A stretch of DNA of 64,000 nucleotides from Ephydatia muelleri (GCA_013339895.1 JABACO010000006.1:6646087-6710086); one strand, 5' to 3'; positions 10,965-22,269 are shown, counted from the stretch's first letter. The notes: generated from the sequence alone by a model not told the origin. Made by a program: numbers and translations.

Positions 10965-11660
10965 ATTCGGGTCCATTCTACTTCAAGAACTGTGATGAAT
11001 AGACGTAGTTGTCATTTCCCAGATGACCGAACTTATGTATTTTAAAAAGTGAACGTTTTAACGGCGAACAGAATGTCATTATTGAAAATACTTTAATTGC
11101 ATGCTATAATGCATGCATAGTTTACACTTGATCATATATGTCTGTATACGGCATGTGCCCGTGTGCATGTGCATGTGAGTAAGCAAAATATAAATACATT
11201 GCATGCAGTAAAGATGTGAGTGTGTGGGTGGTACGACACATGCATGTATTAGATATGAAGTCATCTGTAGGTTGATTGGATAGAATTCATTCAAAAGCAT
11301 ATGTGCATTAGATAGTCAATGTTTTGTAAACAAACATATGCCTATTGCAGTCATGGGCAAAGCCTCAGGAGAGCAGCTTTTCTACTGATAAGAATCTTAC
11401 TTGGCAAAGGGGGAGTATACCCCTCCCTCTGAATCCGCCACTGCAGCCTGAAAAAGAAAGCAGTGCATAAGTATGCTGCATGGGGCAATCAAAAGTAAAG
11501 ATGCACCTGTAGATGAATGTACTTGTTTTGAAATGTGCACTGAAGAGATGGCTGTATGTGTTTCCGCTGAGCGTCTTCTGGAACATATTTTCTTAGTGGC
11601 GTACCAACGCTTTGAATAGGGCTGATATTTCACTTAGTGAAATGGTAGCCCGCTCACAAT
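10965..11660. other. Non-coding part of the duplicated block
   Basis: No gene recognised. Minus-strand frames at 11079-11633 have no family motifs, although part of 11397-11586 is conserved at 37197-37385. It lies beyond the 3' end of the decayed RING gene. Confidence 0.4.
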
Positions 11661-11663
11661 GTA

Positions 11664-12189
11664 TTAATGAAATACAAGCCATGAGTACACTATAGTGGAA
11701 GCTTTATTTTTATGTTTTCTTTTTCTGCTTGTTTTTTCTAGCCTCATAGACTTTATAGTCTGGGGCACACACTGAGGTAGTGTTCTTGCATGATGCACTT
11801 TAATTAGCCTCAGCACTTGGTTTACCATACTGCCATATGTCTTGTACAGTTTATTGAATTGGGCATGTAATGCTTCAGTGCCCTGTTCTCCCATTAGCTC
11901 CACATCCAGCATTCTATGTACTCACCCACTCACTGATGTGCATTTCTAAGTTATGCATTTAACTGTCCTCTTTGTTCATGGTCAAAATGACTGAATAATT
12001 CTTGTATGCAAAAACCACCACTGATGTGTTAGTAATGGCAATGCATGTCCTGAACATACCAAGTACATTCTTTTTCTGTTCAGTTATACAATTCTTATTG
12101 CATACGTTGTGACAATGAGAAAACAAAAACCAGTCGCTTCCTTGGTGAGCGCTTCTGTGCAATGTCAATGAGGGATGTGCACATTGTGT

Positions 12190-12230
<41 letters not shown>

Positions 12231-13052
12231 TGAAAGCGAAGGTTATATTTCATAATTAAGCAGCTTACATTTGTTTCATGTTACCTGCACTAACTTGTTT
12301 ACATGGTTACCAACGAATGCTCCACTCAGATATTGTTGGCAATGTACATTTTGAGACTCGAGAGCTGTTTCTACTCCCTTCACAATGGGTCCCTCAGACA
12401 TTGCAAACCCTATTTGCAGCTTCAGAAATCCTTTGTTCCTACGTGCAATAAGGTATGTGCCAATCAGACCTGTCACCAGGTTTGAGAATAAGGAGGTTAA
12501 CAATAGTTGCAGGTATATCGTTGTATAGGAGAGGGGGATCTGGCAAGTTCTCCTAATGGGGTCTAAGGCAAGTCATATGTAACTCTCGCAACAGGACTAC
12601 CCCCTCCTCCCAACAAATACTGTCAACTATTTTCATGGTGCATCTATCACTTTCCTCTATCAGACTGGCGTGAAGAGGAATTCACTCTCTTACAATCATG
12701 GCAGAGTAGTTGAACAAATCGTTCAAACTTGACTGTTCTAGGTTCCAACTGCTCTTTGTATGTACATGTATCATGTCTGGAGCTGGCTGTACTGAACGTG
12801 GCACCAAATTCCCATTGTCCTACTGCATGGACACTGACTGCTGGCAGATGTTGCAATGGAATCAGCACTGCACTTTGCACATACAACTGCGTTGCAGTAC
12901 AATGCAAGAGACTGCACCAGCATTTGCTTACACATTGGGCACATAAGCAAGTCTGTGACTGATAGTACTTGTGTTGGGGCTAACTGTGGGTCCCCTTCTG
13001 TGACACACAACCTTTGGTGGTGCAATAGTGTTGATATGATCAAGCAAGGCAT
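11664..13052 (-). pseudogene. Decayed RING-containing transposon gene, copy 1
   Basis: Three blocks on the minus strand, in order, match the gene at 26945-29529. At 13000-12850 there is a RING-like Cys pattern (CPMCKQ, AKCSADSIATSASSQCPC). At 12503-12280 a block reads GPIVKGVETALESQNVH then LSGAFVGNHV, compared with GPFVKQLDSALQLIGV and FGGAFVGNQV in the other gene. At 11912-11700 the C-terminal block reads LMGEQGTEALHAQFNKL and ends with a basic tail (KRKHKNKAS). The middle of the gene is missing. The conserved GEQGxExxHxxF holds the candidate last acidic residue of a transposase core. It is a dead copy, duplicated again at 37.5-38.6 kb. Confidence 0.6.
12185..12229. repeat. (TG)n microsatellite
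   Basis: About 45 bp of nearly pure TG dinucleotides. A related run sits at 38009-38050 in the second duplication copy. Confidence 0.9.
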
Positions 13053-13137
13053 TTGGTGTGATGCCTGGTTATCGCCCTGGTTGTCGCCCTGGTTTCTGTG
13101 GGTTGGCTCTTCTCTGTGGATCCAGTCTTGAGTGTAT

Positions 13138-13237
13138 GGGTGCCAGCCTTGAGTGTATGGATTCCTGTGTGGTAGTGTGTACCTTTACATGCTCATTTTT
13201 TACCACACACGAACCCATACACTCAAGGCTGGCACCC
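13138..13237. repeat. Foldback hairpin (37-bp arms)
   Basis: Arms 13138-13174 and 13201-13237 are reverse complements with a few mismatches (gggtgccagccttgagtgta ... tacactcaaggctggcaccc), loop about 26 bp. An extra partial copy of the left-arm core (ccagtcttgagtgtatgg) precedes it. The second duplication copy has the same structure at about 38724-38832 with a longer loop. Confidence 0.75.
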
Positions 13238-13290
13238 TTGATATCATCAATGGTGTATTTAGTGATTAAAAGGGGGTCGCCCATGTTTAC

Positions 13291-13361
13291 TTTGTATCTC
13301 TTACCGACGCATTGATTTCATAACCATAATATTTCTATCACACGTCGGTAAAAGATACAAA
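13291..13361. repeat. Hairpin repeat R2, copy 1
   Basis: 19-bp arms with one mismatch (tttgtatctcttaccgacg / cgtcggtaaaagatacaaa) around a loop of about 33 bp. The same hairpin occurs at about 34439-34515 and, decayed, at 38885-38960. It is a small non-autonomous element or a conserved stem-loop of unknown role. Confidence 0.75.
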
Positions 13362-13574
13362 ATAAATGTTGACTCAAAGATCACTTCACTGAATCAAGTA
13401 GTGCTCGGCTATACCAGTTGTCCAAATGAACGAGATTATGACCGGCCTAATTAATTATCCGCAATTACGTAGCCTCTGCTATGTAGTGGTATTACTATAT
13501 CGCTGAAAGTGTCTGTGAACGACTAGGCAACATGAAATACCATTGCGCGGGCTAAGCCATTGTGCACAATAAGT

Positions 13575-13730
13575 GTTTGCTGCGTTTCCGCGTTGCGGGA
13601 AAACATTCTTTGTAAACAACTCGACAAGCAAAACAAAACCCTTTCCTCTAAACAATGTGTTGTTGGCTACATGTAGAAATGTTCACGGTTTTGACCAACC
13701 GTTTGAGTATAGCGGCGCACACTGTAAAAA
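13575..13730 (-). repeat. Dispersed repeat R1, inverted copy
   Basis: Reverse complement of the R1 sequence seen at 1921-2125 and 34597-34816 (shared: gcgtttccgcgtt, ttctttgtaaacaac, cctctaaacaatgtgttgtt). Followed by an A-run at about 13727 and a 'cttcactcttcgctagctt' tag that also occurs near 34187. Confidence 0.55.
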
Positions 13731-14543
13731 AAAAAAAAAGGATGCCCTTCACTCTTCGCTAGCTTGAGTGTTGGATGTGTACTAGGATTTTCGGGTGTCA
13801 GAGTAGGAGGTATTATGTAGGGTCTTATACTGCACACTGTCTAATACAGTCTATGACGACCACTATTGTGCTGGCAAGTTGCGAATCAGTTGGCCGGGAT
13901 ACAGATATGCTAACCTTTTCCAAATACACTATACGCAGCCGTACTATTATGACGCATGAACGAGAGGGAGTTTCCTTACCTTCGTGCAGACTGGTTCCCA
14001 TTCCATTATGCCAATCACATATTAACCAAATCAAAGGAATTATTATCATCAATGCGGTGCCTTCTCCGTCAGATATTGTTTAACTTGAATAATCCCATAT
14101 ATATAGAAGTCCGCGCAAGTTGAGTTCATCAAATCGTGCTATCTTCAAGAGACAGCAAAGGGGAAAAACATTGATATTATGTACTAGTGCACAGTTTACC
14201 GGATTGCTTTGGCGGTGAAATGGATCAATGTTATACGCTGACCCTGCCATAGATGTCGGCCTAAAGAAATTGCTTATAGGGGTACTGGCTAATGCTAATG
14301 TCTATAGAGATAAGATGTCAGCCCAGTTCTAGAGATAGACCAAGAAGGAAAGCATTAATAGCATGTACGATCACGAATGGCTTCCACGATGTAAGAATAC
14401 GCTATTTGCAAACAGTTCTCACGAATTTGATTTCTTAAACATAATGAGACCTCTGTTAACGGAACATCTTTCCTTGAAACAGACAAGACAGGGAATGCAG
14501 CATTGTTTTCTATTTTCTCAATAATATTTCCTCATTGTGCTAG

Positions 14544-14551
14544 TATTTAAG
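14544..14551 (+). promoter_or_regulatory. TATA-like box of gene C
   Basis: TATTTAAG 85 bp upstream of the gene C start codon. It is identical in the duplicated copy (about 40145-40152). Confidence 0.35.
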
Positions 14552-14628
14552 CCATGTAGTCCTCCACCACCATCACAAGGTAACAATCAAGCTCCATATA
14601 GCTACACGAGCAAGGAAAATCATCTAGA

Positions 14629-15282
14629 ATGCTGAAAGGACTAGCTCTGATCGCAGCTCTTATGGTCATCTCCGCCAACGCTGCTCGTGAAGCAGGTAAG
14701 CCCAATTCATGTTCTACGATGTTGCCATTTGAAGAATACCCCATTTTGCCAATTCCTTGTAGTGATGAGTGCACCATTACCAATTAGTAAGTCTTGAGTC
14801 ACACCAGATATTCTTTTACGCTCAATTGCACGAAAATCTTTAATTTCAGCAATTGCGTTTCAATTCAACAATAACGCTAAGCAGGGTGCCACCATCGAAC
14901 TAATCTCACTAAAACCTGAGTCGTTTTGGGGGGAACATCTGGAAGAGGATGTGGCCAGTAACGGTGGATTCACACAAGGACAGGTCAGGCATTGATTATC
15001 GGCAGTTGACAACTTCCTTCACTTGCATGCATGAACTATCAACGTGTGCACTTCTTCAATGTATACAAACAGATTACTGGAGTATACACTGGAACCGGAG
15101 GGAGTTTTAGGGTGGTATACCTTTCTGGGGAGGTATTTCTTGTGACTGCATCATTCGGAGGAGGGGCGAACAGCTGCATTGTAGACAAGTACGACTATGG
15201 TACTGGACGCATAGCGATGAAGGCTACATCGAAGGTGCAGGGACGTCTCATGACTTGCACCTTGAACAGCTTCGATCCTTGA
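14629..15282 (+). CDS. Small secreted protein, family member C
   Basis: Four exons: 14629-14695 (67 nt, signal peptide starting MLKGLALIAALMVISANA), 14763-14786 (24-nt microexon, APLPI), 14850-14983 (134 nt, FQFNNNAKQGATIE and ESFWGEHLEEDV) and 15073-15282 (210 nt, TGTGGSFRVVYLSGEVF, Cys, GTGRIAMKATS, MTC, TGA). All junctions are GT-AG and phases join cleanly to give 144 residues, about 126 after signal removal. The two Cys in exon 4 could form one disulfide. The mature part looks like a small beta-rich domain. Homologues in this window share the glycine-aromatic GGSFR.VYLSGE block. The function is unknown and I would not guess a ligand. The coding exons appear identical to those at 40230-40883. 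Confidence 0.85.
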
Positions 15283-16668
15283 GCAGCTGTACACGAAATG
15301 ACAATCGCCGCATTATTGTAATTGCACTCTGTAGTGTCGTATAGGAATCAGTTTTGCTGAGCTATTCCTTAGAACATGCACTGCATGTTGCATGGATCAA
15401 TGCCGACACGCATGCATGCATGCATCAACCCGTTGCAAGAGATTAACAGACGGGTGCCATACTCCTAAACCCAGACCTTTAATTACCAATTCTCAATTTC
15501 CCTTTCCCAAACCGATCCCCGAACACCCAACGGCCCTCATTAGCTAAAACACGACCAGAAACAAGCTAGGCCTGCCAAACGCACAGAGCATGCAATGCTC
15601 TAGGCACTGCGGAAAATTTTGTAAAATGCTCAAAGGATTATAATATTATTATCGTTAGAAAGTGGGGGGGGGGGGGGGGGGGGGGGGGGGGAAGCTGCGG
15701 TTAACAGTACTTCATGCCGAATCATGCGTCACCGTATAGATAGCATATGAGATATTTAGCGTCAAAGTGACAACTTTTTTTAGTGCAGCGGTCAATGCGT
15801 AATCGCAATAAAAACTGTGATGGTTGATGTCATCATATCCAATACATCGAGAGGACATCTGTTCATTTTAAGTCGATTCGATTGCATCAGTGGATAGAGT
15901 AATATAGGAAGATTATAATGATATAATTATATTTATGGCATTTGCACTGAAATGCTAAAAATTGTCAAAGAAAAAGTAATTAGGACTTGCGGTCGCGGTC
16001 ATTACATAATGCAGTAATGAACTAGTTAACTATAATGCTTGTGCACGAGATCTCAAATACACGCGCCTCAGCTCAGCCAACACACGTTCAATCCTGGCCC
16101 GCTTCTACTAGTACCGATACCCTGAACGGGACAATGAACTGTTCTCGTATAAGTATGTGTACTTATAAGTAATCTGGTGTTGCATACCCTCAGCAAATTA
16201 GCATGCATGACTGCTACGCCAGACTAGCGTGTAAGTGTGTCTGATTTTTGCAGCGCCATGGCCACGCATCAAACGTTGAAACTGGTTGATATTTCGGTTA
16301 ACTGATGCAGAGTAAACAAGATTCCGGCTGGCTGGATCTTTAGATCATTACGGCGGCCTCCGGTCACACGACTCAGTCTGGACAAACTTTTGGCAGTTTG
16401 AGCTTGCGGAGACCGTACACAATATGCACGTGATCGGTCTTTTGAAGGAGACCTACTTTGTAACATATAGTTGCACTCTTCAATTGCAAGTAGCTAGAGA
16501 GCACTTTTTTTTTTGCAATCCTGTGTTGCGTGTGAATTGGTGAATTACACGCTGGAGCTCGCTGAACTTTTCTACTCTTTCAGTGACAGTTCACCGAACC
16601 AGAGATAATACCGGTATATTATATCTGACAGAACGGTTCGAATTGTGATTGGGCTCAGGTACTGTTGT
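15283..16668. other. No recognisable gene; poly-G run
   Basis: Holds a 28-bp G run at 15664-15691, which is only six G in the 41-kb copy, and GCATGCATGCATGCA near 15410. The rest is the less conserved right part of the duplicated block up to about 16450. No coding evidence. Confidence 0.5.
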
Positions 16669-17020
16669 GTAAACTTACCACGGGTGCAGACCTTACAGTT
16701 GCATGTGGCTAGATAAGAACTCCATTTGCAGTTTAGGTATACAGCAAATACAATAGGTCGGCATGGCAGGAATGACGCAATTTACGCCATTTTTGGAGAT
16801 GTACGTGCACTATACATGTTTTGGAACATCAGTTTTGACTTTGTACACAGATGGAATGCTCAATTGGCAGAAATAACAGAGCAGCCCACCGGCCTGGCTG
16901 AATTTGCACAAATCAACCGTTTTACAGTTTTCAGGCTCTCAAGCGAAAAGTTTAGCTTTGAATGCATGTATGGGAGTATATTGTTATCTATTGTAAGGTC
17001 TGCACCAGTGGTAAACTTTA
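16669..17020. repeat. Terminal-inverted-repeat element T1, copy 1
   Basis: About 350 bp ending in inverted repeats: left 16669-16698 (taaacttaccacgggtgcag...) and right 16991-17020 (the reverse complement of a near match, ctgcaccagtggtaaacttta). The 99-codon frame at 16726-17025 lies across the element and resembles nothing known. A diverged copy follows at 17530-17900. Confidence 0.55.
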
Positions 17021-17529
17021 CGTAACACTAAAACTACATTGATGTAATCTGCAGTCTCTCCCTACCTTGCAAGGTCGGTTCTCAAACTGCCTGCTAGGCT
17101 TCCTACCTTCTCCAAGAGATGCTAAGGTGTCTTCTGAATAGAAGGCTACTATCTCCTCTTCTAACCAGAGTCAAACTAAATGCGCATCACTTGTGAACAG
17201 CACACCTAAACTATCTTTATCAGAGATAATTAATCATGAGTATTAATTCTTCTTTAATTAATAGTTTTAACAAAAAAATGTACAACATATGTACACAAAA
17301 TACCGAGCACAATACTACAATTATTGTTATTCAAACTAAACGAGAAATTCAGTACTATAAAGCCTCAGACCGTAGTCTCTGTGAGGTCAGACCTTTAAAC
17401 AAAGATCCCTTTCCATGGACAATGTGCCGGGTCCAGTCTCGTCAGAGTTGGGTGTTTTATTTGGAAAATTATCCACTTGGTAACCTTAGAGAATGTCCCC
17501 TGAATTGCAGTAGCAAGTATAGCATTGTT
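17021..17529. other. Spacer between T1 copies
   Basis: AT-rich and without recognised genes. The frame at 17236-17532 has no family motifs. Confidence 0.4.
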
Positions 17530-17900
17530 TAAACTTACCATGGGTGCAGACCTTACAGTTATGGCTAGAAAAGAACTCCACCTGAACACAACAGCAAATA
17601 AAAAGATCAGATGTTGCTCCTTCATGACAGAAATTCTTGGCGATGTACATGTACACTTCATATACATGTTTTGAACACCAGTTTTGACTTAATGCATAGA
17701 TGGAGTGCTCAATTGACAGCGCACCCGGCTGGATTAGCGTCTTGGCAAGCAATTATGCACATACAAGAAGCAACTCAACCGTTTTTTTCAGGCTCTCAAG
17801 CGATATGATAGAGTTGAGCTTTCTTGCCTTTGGAATACGTGTATGGGAGAGAAAGTTATATTCTTATCTAACAGAAATCTTAAGGTCGTAAAGTTTACGT
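17530..17900. repeat. Terminal-inverted-repeat element T1, copy 2
   Basis: Diverged direct copy of 16669-17020: it shares the start (aaacttaccatgggtgcagaccttacag), gatgtac..tacatgttttg, the 'ttttcaggctctcaagcga' block and 'tgtatgggag'. Its right inverted end is worn. The pair is too diverged to be a recent tandem duplication. Confidence 0.5.
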
Positions 17901-18085
17901 AGTACTTAAACCACCAATCTGACCAGGCTTGGCCAGTGCTAATGTCTTCCCTTATCATAGTTTGCTCTCAAACAGCCCCCCCACCCCCACCCCTATTCCA
18001 TGGTCTGCTCTCAAACTGCCCCCCTCCCCCTCCCCTTCTCTTCTTAACAGCCTCTCCTCTCACACCATAGTACATGACAACATTT

Positions 18086-18138
18086 GCTAGTGAATTACAT
18101 GCTGTTGCAAGTGTCATTATGGTGACTTCAGCTAGCTT
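18086..18138 (+). mobile_element. hAT 5' fragment
   Basis: About 50 bp (gaattacatgctgttgcaag...atggtgacttcagctagctt) match, on the opposite strand, the start of the hAT transposase gene at about 24390-24340, including its start codon region. Downstream the sequences diverge at once. It is a small orphan of the hAT 5' end. Confidence 0.65.
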
Positions 18139-18183
18139 CAACACCCCCATATCACACACAAGGCATGTTGCACACTCTTAAAT

Positions 18184-18345
18184 ATGACCAGCACAAAAGC
18201 ATATGCAACTTCTACGGCTAATGCTCAAAATGATGATGAAATGGATGAAGATGAAGTGTACCTTCTAAGGCAGAGAGTGAGATTTCTAGAAGGCCGGGTT
18301 CAGGAACTAGAGACAGGCAGAAAATGCCAGCAAGTAGTAATTTAA
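18184..18345 (+). CDS. Short acidic/coiled-coil ORF, possible first exon
   Basis: ATG at 18184 opens a 53-codon frame: a Ser/Thr/Ala-rich start, an acidic NDDEMDEDEV stretch, then a heptad-like LLRQRVRFLEGRVQELE that should form a coiled coil. A possible donor (caa|gtagta) lies near the end, so it may be the first exon of a longer gene whose remainder I could not locate. It starts about 45 bp after the orphan hAT 5' piece. I do not recognise it. Confidence 0.35.
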   Translation: MTSTKAYATSTANAQNDDEMDEDEVYLLRQRVRFLEGRVQELETGRKCQQVVI

Positions 18346-18546
18346 CGTGATAAATAATCGATGTATAGTAAGTACATGTATGTGTTCGGTTTTCAGAGGA
18401 TTTTTCCCCACCGCTGAGGAAAACAATACCTTTTGTACGTTCGTATATATATACCTTGTGCAATATGTACAAACATATTATATACAGCCTGCATCCAACA
18501 GAGAGTTATGCAAGACGTTTTTGAGCAGTTCGTTCTGAAAGCAGCT

Positions 18547-18710
18547 AACTGTCGGAGGCATGGCTGTCCCCCTGGAAAAAGTGTCCCCCCGGACATTCAT
18601 GCCTAGGCACGACTGTCCCTCCGGACACTGGTGCCTAGGAATGAATGTCCCCCCCATGCCGGACATTTTTTCCTAGGCACAGCTGGCCGCCCCCCCCCCC
18701 CCACCCCACC
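18547..18710. repeat. Local GTCC/GGAC and GCCTAGG repeats, C-run
   Basis: About three degenerate units each with a gtcc...ggaca inverted pair and a 'cctagg' core (18601-18608, about 18632-18639, 18671-18677), ending in a C-rich run near 18690. Simple repeat of unknown role. Confidence 0.5.
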
Positions 18711-18765
18711 CCCTCAACTTTTTCATGTTTGCAAACCAAACACTTAGCCTTCAAATCCTCGTAAC

Positions 18766-18776
18766 TGCGCATGCGT
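18766..18776 (+). promoter_or_regulatory. NRF-1-type site
   Basis: TGCGCATGCGT matches the palindromic NRF-1/alpha-Pal motif common in animal promoters. A second GCGCACG lies at about 18791. The site is about 70 bp upstream of the start codon at 18839, a plausible promoter position. Confidence 0.4.
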
Positions 18777-18838
18777 GTTTAAACTGATGTGCGCACGTGT
18801 GGAGAGTCCTTTTTTAGAGCAGACGAGTGTTGCTGGCC

Positions 18839-19079
18839 ATGGACTACGAAAGCATTTTTAACTTCCTGTTGAAAGGAAGGTATCCAGTTTGGTTTTCTAA
18901 AGATCAGAAACGTTCTTTTAGACGAAAAGGGCGTGGAAATTATAAGGTTGAGGGTGGTGTTCTTTATTATGCTAAAAGTTGTTGCAAGGATCCGAGTGGC
19001 GATCGACAGTGGAAGCGTGTGATCAAATCGAAAGAAGAGCAGGAAAGAATAATGAAAGCTTGCCACGCTTCGCCAGAAG
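18839..19079 (+). CDS. First exon of an integrase-like (KRBA2-type) gene, partial
   Basis: ATG at 18839 is followed by a frame with RYPVWFSKDQKRSFRRK, GVLYYAK, then KSKEEQERIMKACHASPEG, where a GT donor (aag|gtaaat) follows at 19080. In KRBA2-like and related domesticated integrase genes this segment directly precedes the zinc-binding H2C2 module (…ACH..P..GHLG). The expected next exon with GHLG is not seen downstream here, but the exon at 41-178 begins at just this point in the domain. It is a partial gene or a retained exon of a decayed one; an NRF-1-like site lies upstream. Confidence 0.5.
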
Positions 19080-19169
19080 GTAAATCGTTGTATGCATGGT
19101 TCAATGGGATCACGATGTATATAGAAACATGACTGTAACTTTGATATTTACACATACGTGCTAGGCTAT

Positions 19170-19913
19170 AGGGTGTGTAACCGTTTTTCGGGTTTTGTAG
19201 GTTAATCGATTACCTATTCGATTGACTATGCATTTAGTATAATAGAAGGTTACCGATTTTAGGATTTCTAACAACCGAATCCGTTTATCTTGGTAGCGAT
19301 ATTCTCTTTCTTCATATGCAGAAATCGGTTGGAAATTGATTACCCTTTTTATGTTTTCCCGCCTTTACAAAGGCTTACTAACGGGTTAATTAATTAGGCG
19401 GTTAAAAAAACATTATTGATGTTATCTACACTTAGGCTGAACGTAAATACCAGCTGCACGCGCACTACAATTTTATATACGTTTGTGACCTCGCAGTATG
19501 GTACAAGTGCATTAATCAACATACTCTACTCTATTGCACCAGCTATGTGTGCAATTGGCTCCCAGGCTGACACAGGTGACAGATGTCCAAATACAGAAAC
19601 ATTCTGAATATAATACTGTGTTATATTGATTGGCAGCTTTGTCATGTGCATGGAGTGGTGTTAATTTAAGTTGGCATAAGCAGCTGATAAGCAATAAAAC
19701 TGGCTATACATGTATAGACTTAAAAACTGGGAAATATAAAACGTCGGAAACACCTTGAAAAACTGAGGTAATTGTTGGCAAATTAATAGTGCGTTAATTG
19801 CCAATAGCAATTTAATGTTTCTAATAACCAATTTCCAAGTTGCCATAAACCTGAAAAATCGATTAGGCTTTTTTTCGCAGTTGAGATGATTTATAAAAAA
19901 GGATACACACCCT
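19170..19913. repeat. Terminal-inverted-repeat element T2
   Basis: Left end aggGTGTGTAACCgtttttcg at 19170 and right end ...aaaaaggaTACACACcct at about 19900-19913 are inverted matches, with further inverted similarity inside (ggttaatcgatta / taatcgatt-type blocks). About 744 bp, no coding capacity recognised. TA bases flank both ends. Confidence 0.4.
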
Positions 19914-21540
19914 AATACATGCTCAGGGTGGTTAAGGCAAGCTACACCAGGATCGGATCACAGAAAAGCTGTCAAACATAAGTTGTTTAGTTGTGAATTT
20001 TTCCTTATTCAAATGATGGACATTTGTATCTTTTGTATTTTGTGTTTGATTGATCATTATGACTTACATTTGAATGTTTATTGCCTGGAAACGAGTATGC
20101 GCTTTGCGCGGTGCGGCAACTTTAAAAAAATACCTAAATTTCACTTCTTTAGAAAAAATGGATCGTGAAAAAGGGCTTTTATAAGACGAAATGTGCCTAT
20201 AAGTAAAGGGATACAACACCTGTAGCAGGTACTGCTTGGGCCAACTGTGCAGTATGCAAGTTGTGAGAGTTCAAAGCGTAAAACAAGATTTTTAAAATAG
20301 AAATTTATATGTACAATAACTTCATTACCATTCACTACGCAACCCGAGTGATAAGAACTTTTGGCCCTAGTGAATAAACATTGTTTAAGGACCTAACTTC
20401 TGTGCAAATTTAATAATAATGTGCAAAATAAAGAATTATAAGCCCTATAAAAATGTACGAACATAATGATACCATATTGCCATTCCCGCATGCGGCCAAA
20501 TACAATTTTAAATGACGTCACGATACGTAACAACCAATGAACGTTTGGCACGCCAATCACGCATACGGTACGTCGCATTCAAGACTTCAAGTGGATTTGT
20601 TGTACAGCTTTCAGGTATGCAAGGAAAGAATGGACGTACACTGCATTGTATAATTCAAGGGTCGGGTAAATAAATATGAATACACACGTGAGCCTATCCT
20701 TACTGATTTGTGTAGCGTCACACTCGGCCGCGGATTGGAACAAGCGTTTGGTTGTTTGGAAGGTATAAACAGCATGATATCAAAATAACAACTACTTACA
20801 AGATACTTTTATAATTGCGACTTAGAATTCATTCAACAATAGCTTCAGTTGGCAGCACAGATAAAGACTTCAAGACTTCGTCAATTCATACAGCTTTTCA
20901 GGTACAACGCCCCGGGGACTTACAATTTTCGGGTGGGGTTTTTAACTGTTTAGTATGTGTACCTGACCGTATGAATATCCCCGTAGCAATCGGATTGGAT
21001 TGGAACTCTCAATACCGTGCGCACGCTGCAACAGCTTTTCAGGTGCAAGCATTTGGTTGTTTGGAAGGTAAACAGCATTATCCTATTTGTAATAATTCGG
21101 TTTTATGTTGGTATGTGCATGCGACATGTCTATATTCATGCTGGTGAATAATTAGTGTACAACAGTGACAACTGGTTACACCAATACTTTATAATGAATT
21201 AGATTCATCACAGCACAGATAACTAATGCTGATTATTAGTAAAATACACATGAAAGCATGCTACATGTAAGAAAAGGACTGCAGCTTGTCTCACGACAGT
21301 ATCACCAGTGATGGAGAGTTGAACCTGGGGGGAGGGAGGGGGGGTTCAGATAAACCATTAAATGTACAAATACACACACCAACCCTCCTGCACACAACGT
21401 GCACTCACACCTCCCACTTGACTCACATAATTTTAGAACACCATCTTTCCAAACTGTGCACATTCCAATGTCAACGCACACCACCTAGAATCATCCAGCC
21501 TACCTAATATCTTATTACCCACAACTATATATAACTACAC
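19914..21540. other. No recognisable gene; diverged local duplication
   Basis: Sequences around 20745-20890 and 21048-21225 share 'tttggttgtttggaaggtaaacagca', 'agattcat/cagcacagataa' and 'acagcttttcaggt', indicating an old duplication of about 300 bp period. The 110-codon frame at 20815-21147 spans it and has no recognised motif. Confidence 0.4.
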
Positions 21541-22269
21541 CCTCCACCATCACCATCCACTACACCCTCCACCTACCCACCACATCATCACTGACACCTC
21601 CACACCATCACCATCCACTTACACCTCCACCATCACCATCCACTGTACCCACCAGCCATCACCACTGACACCTCCACCCACTCATTACACCCTCCACCCA
21701 CCCACTACATCCACCTCCACCATCATCATCCACCTACCCTTCACCCATCACCATTGACACCACCCACTACATCCTCAACCATCACCACCACTGATACCCC
21801 CCCACCATCACCATCCACTACACCCTCCACCTACCCACCATCACCATCCACTACACCCTCCACCTACCCACCATCACCACTGACACCTCCACCCACCCAC
21901 TACACCCTCCACCCACCATCACCACTGATACCTTCACCCACCATCACCACTGATACCTCCACCCACCCACTACACCCTCCACCCACCATCACTTACACCT
22001 CCACCATCACCATCCACCGCACCCTCCAGCCATCACCACTGACACCTCCACCCACCCACTACACCCTCCACCCACCATCACCACTGATACCTTCACCCAC
22101 CATCACCACTGATACCTCCACCCACCCACTACACCCTCCACCCACCATCACTTACACCTCCACCATCCACCGCACCCTCCAGCCATCACCACTGACACCT
22201 CCACCCACCCACTACACCCTCCACCATCACCATCCACACACCCTTCACCCATCATCATTGACACCTCCA
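21541..22269. repeat. CACC-rich minisatellite with higher-order units
   Basis: Built from short words such as ccaccatcaccactga, cactacaccctccac and cacctccac. Two long near-identical higher-order units of about 155 bp occur back to back (about 21878-22036 and 22036-22190). A 201-codon frame runs through it but its Thr/Pro/Ser repeats follow from the DNA repeat. The array is split by the hAT element; a short remainder continues at 24574-24605. Confidence 0.85.

Larger units (their letters stand above)
10686..16450 (+). repeat. Segmental duplication, copy 1
   Basis: Direct duplication of about 5.7 kb, paired with 36487-42120. Corresponding positions are offset by about 25.80 kb at the left end, 25.79 kb near 12.1 kb, 25.598 kb near 13.02 kb and exactly 25,601 bp over 13775-15282. 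It starts inside the last exon of gene B, contains a decayed RING gene and gene C, and ends near 16450. The block from about 13.56 to 15.47 kb is almost identical between copies; the outer parts carry many substitutions and indels. Confidence 0.9.

Noticed and set aside
13069-13315. Overlapping plus and minus frames with repeated SLECMG words
   Set aside because: Produced by the inverted repeat at 13138-13237.
14629-15282. Secreted family as a known pore-former, lectin or crystallin
   Set aside because: The size, beta-rich look and glycine-aromatic motif vaguely recall several small beta-sandwich families, but I saw no diagnostic motif of any of them.
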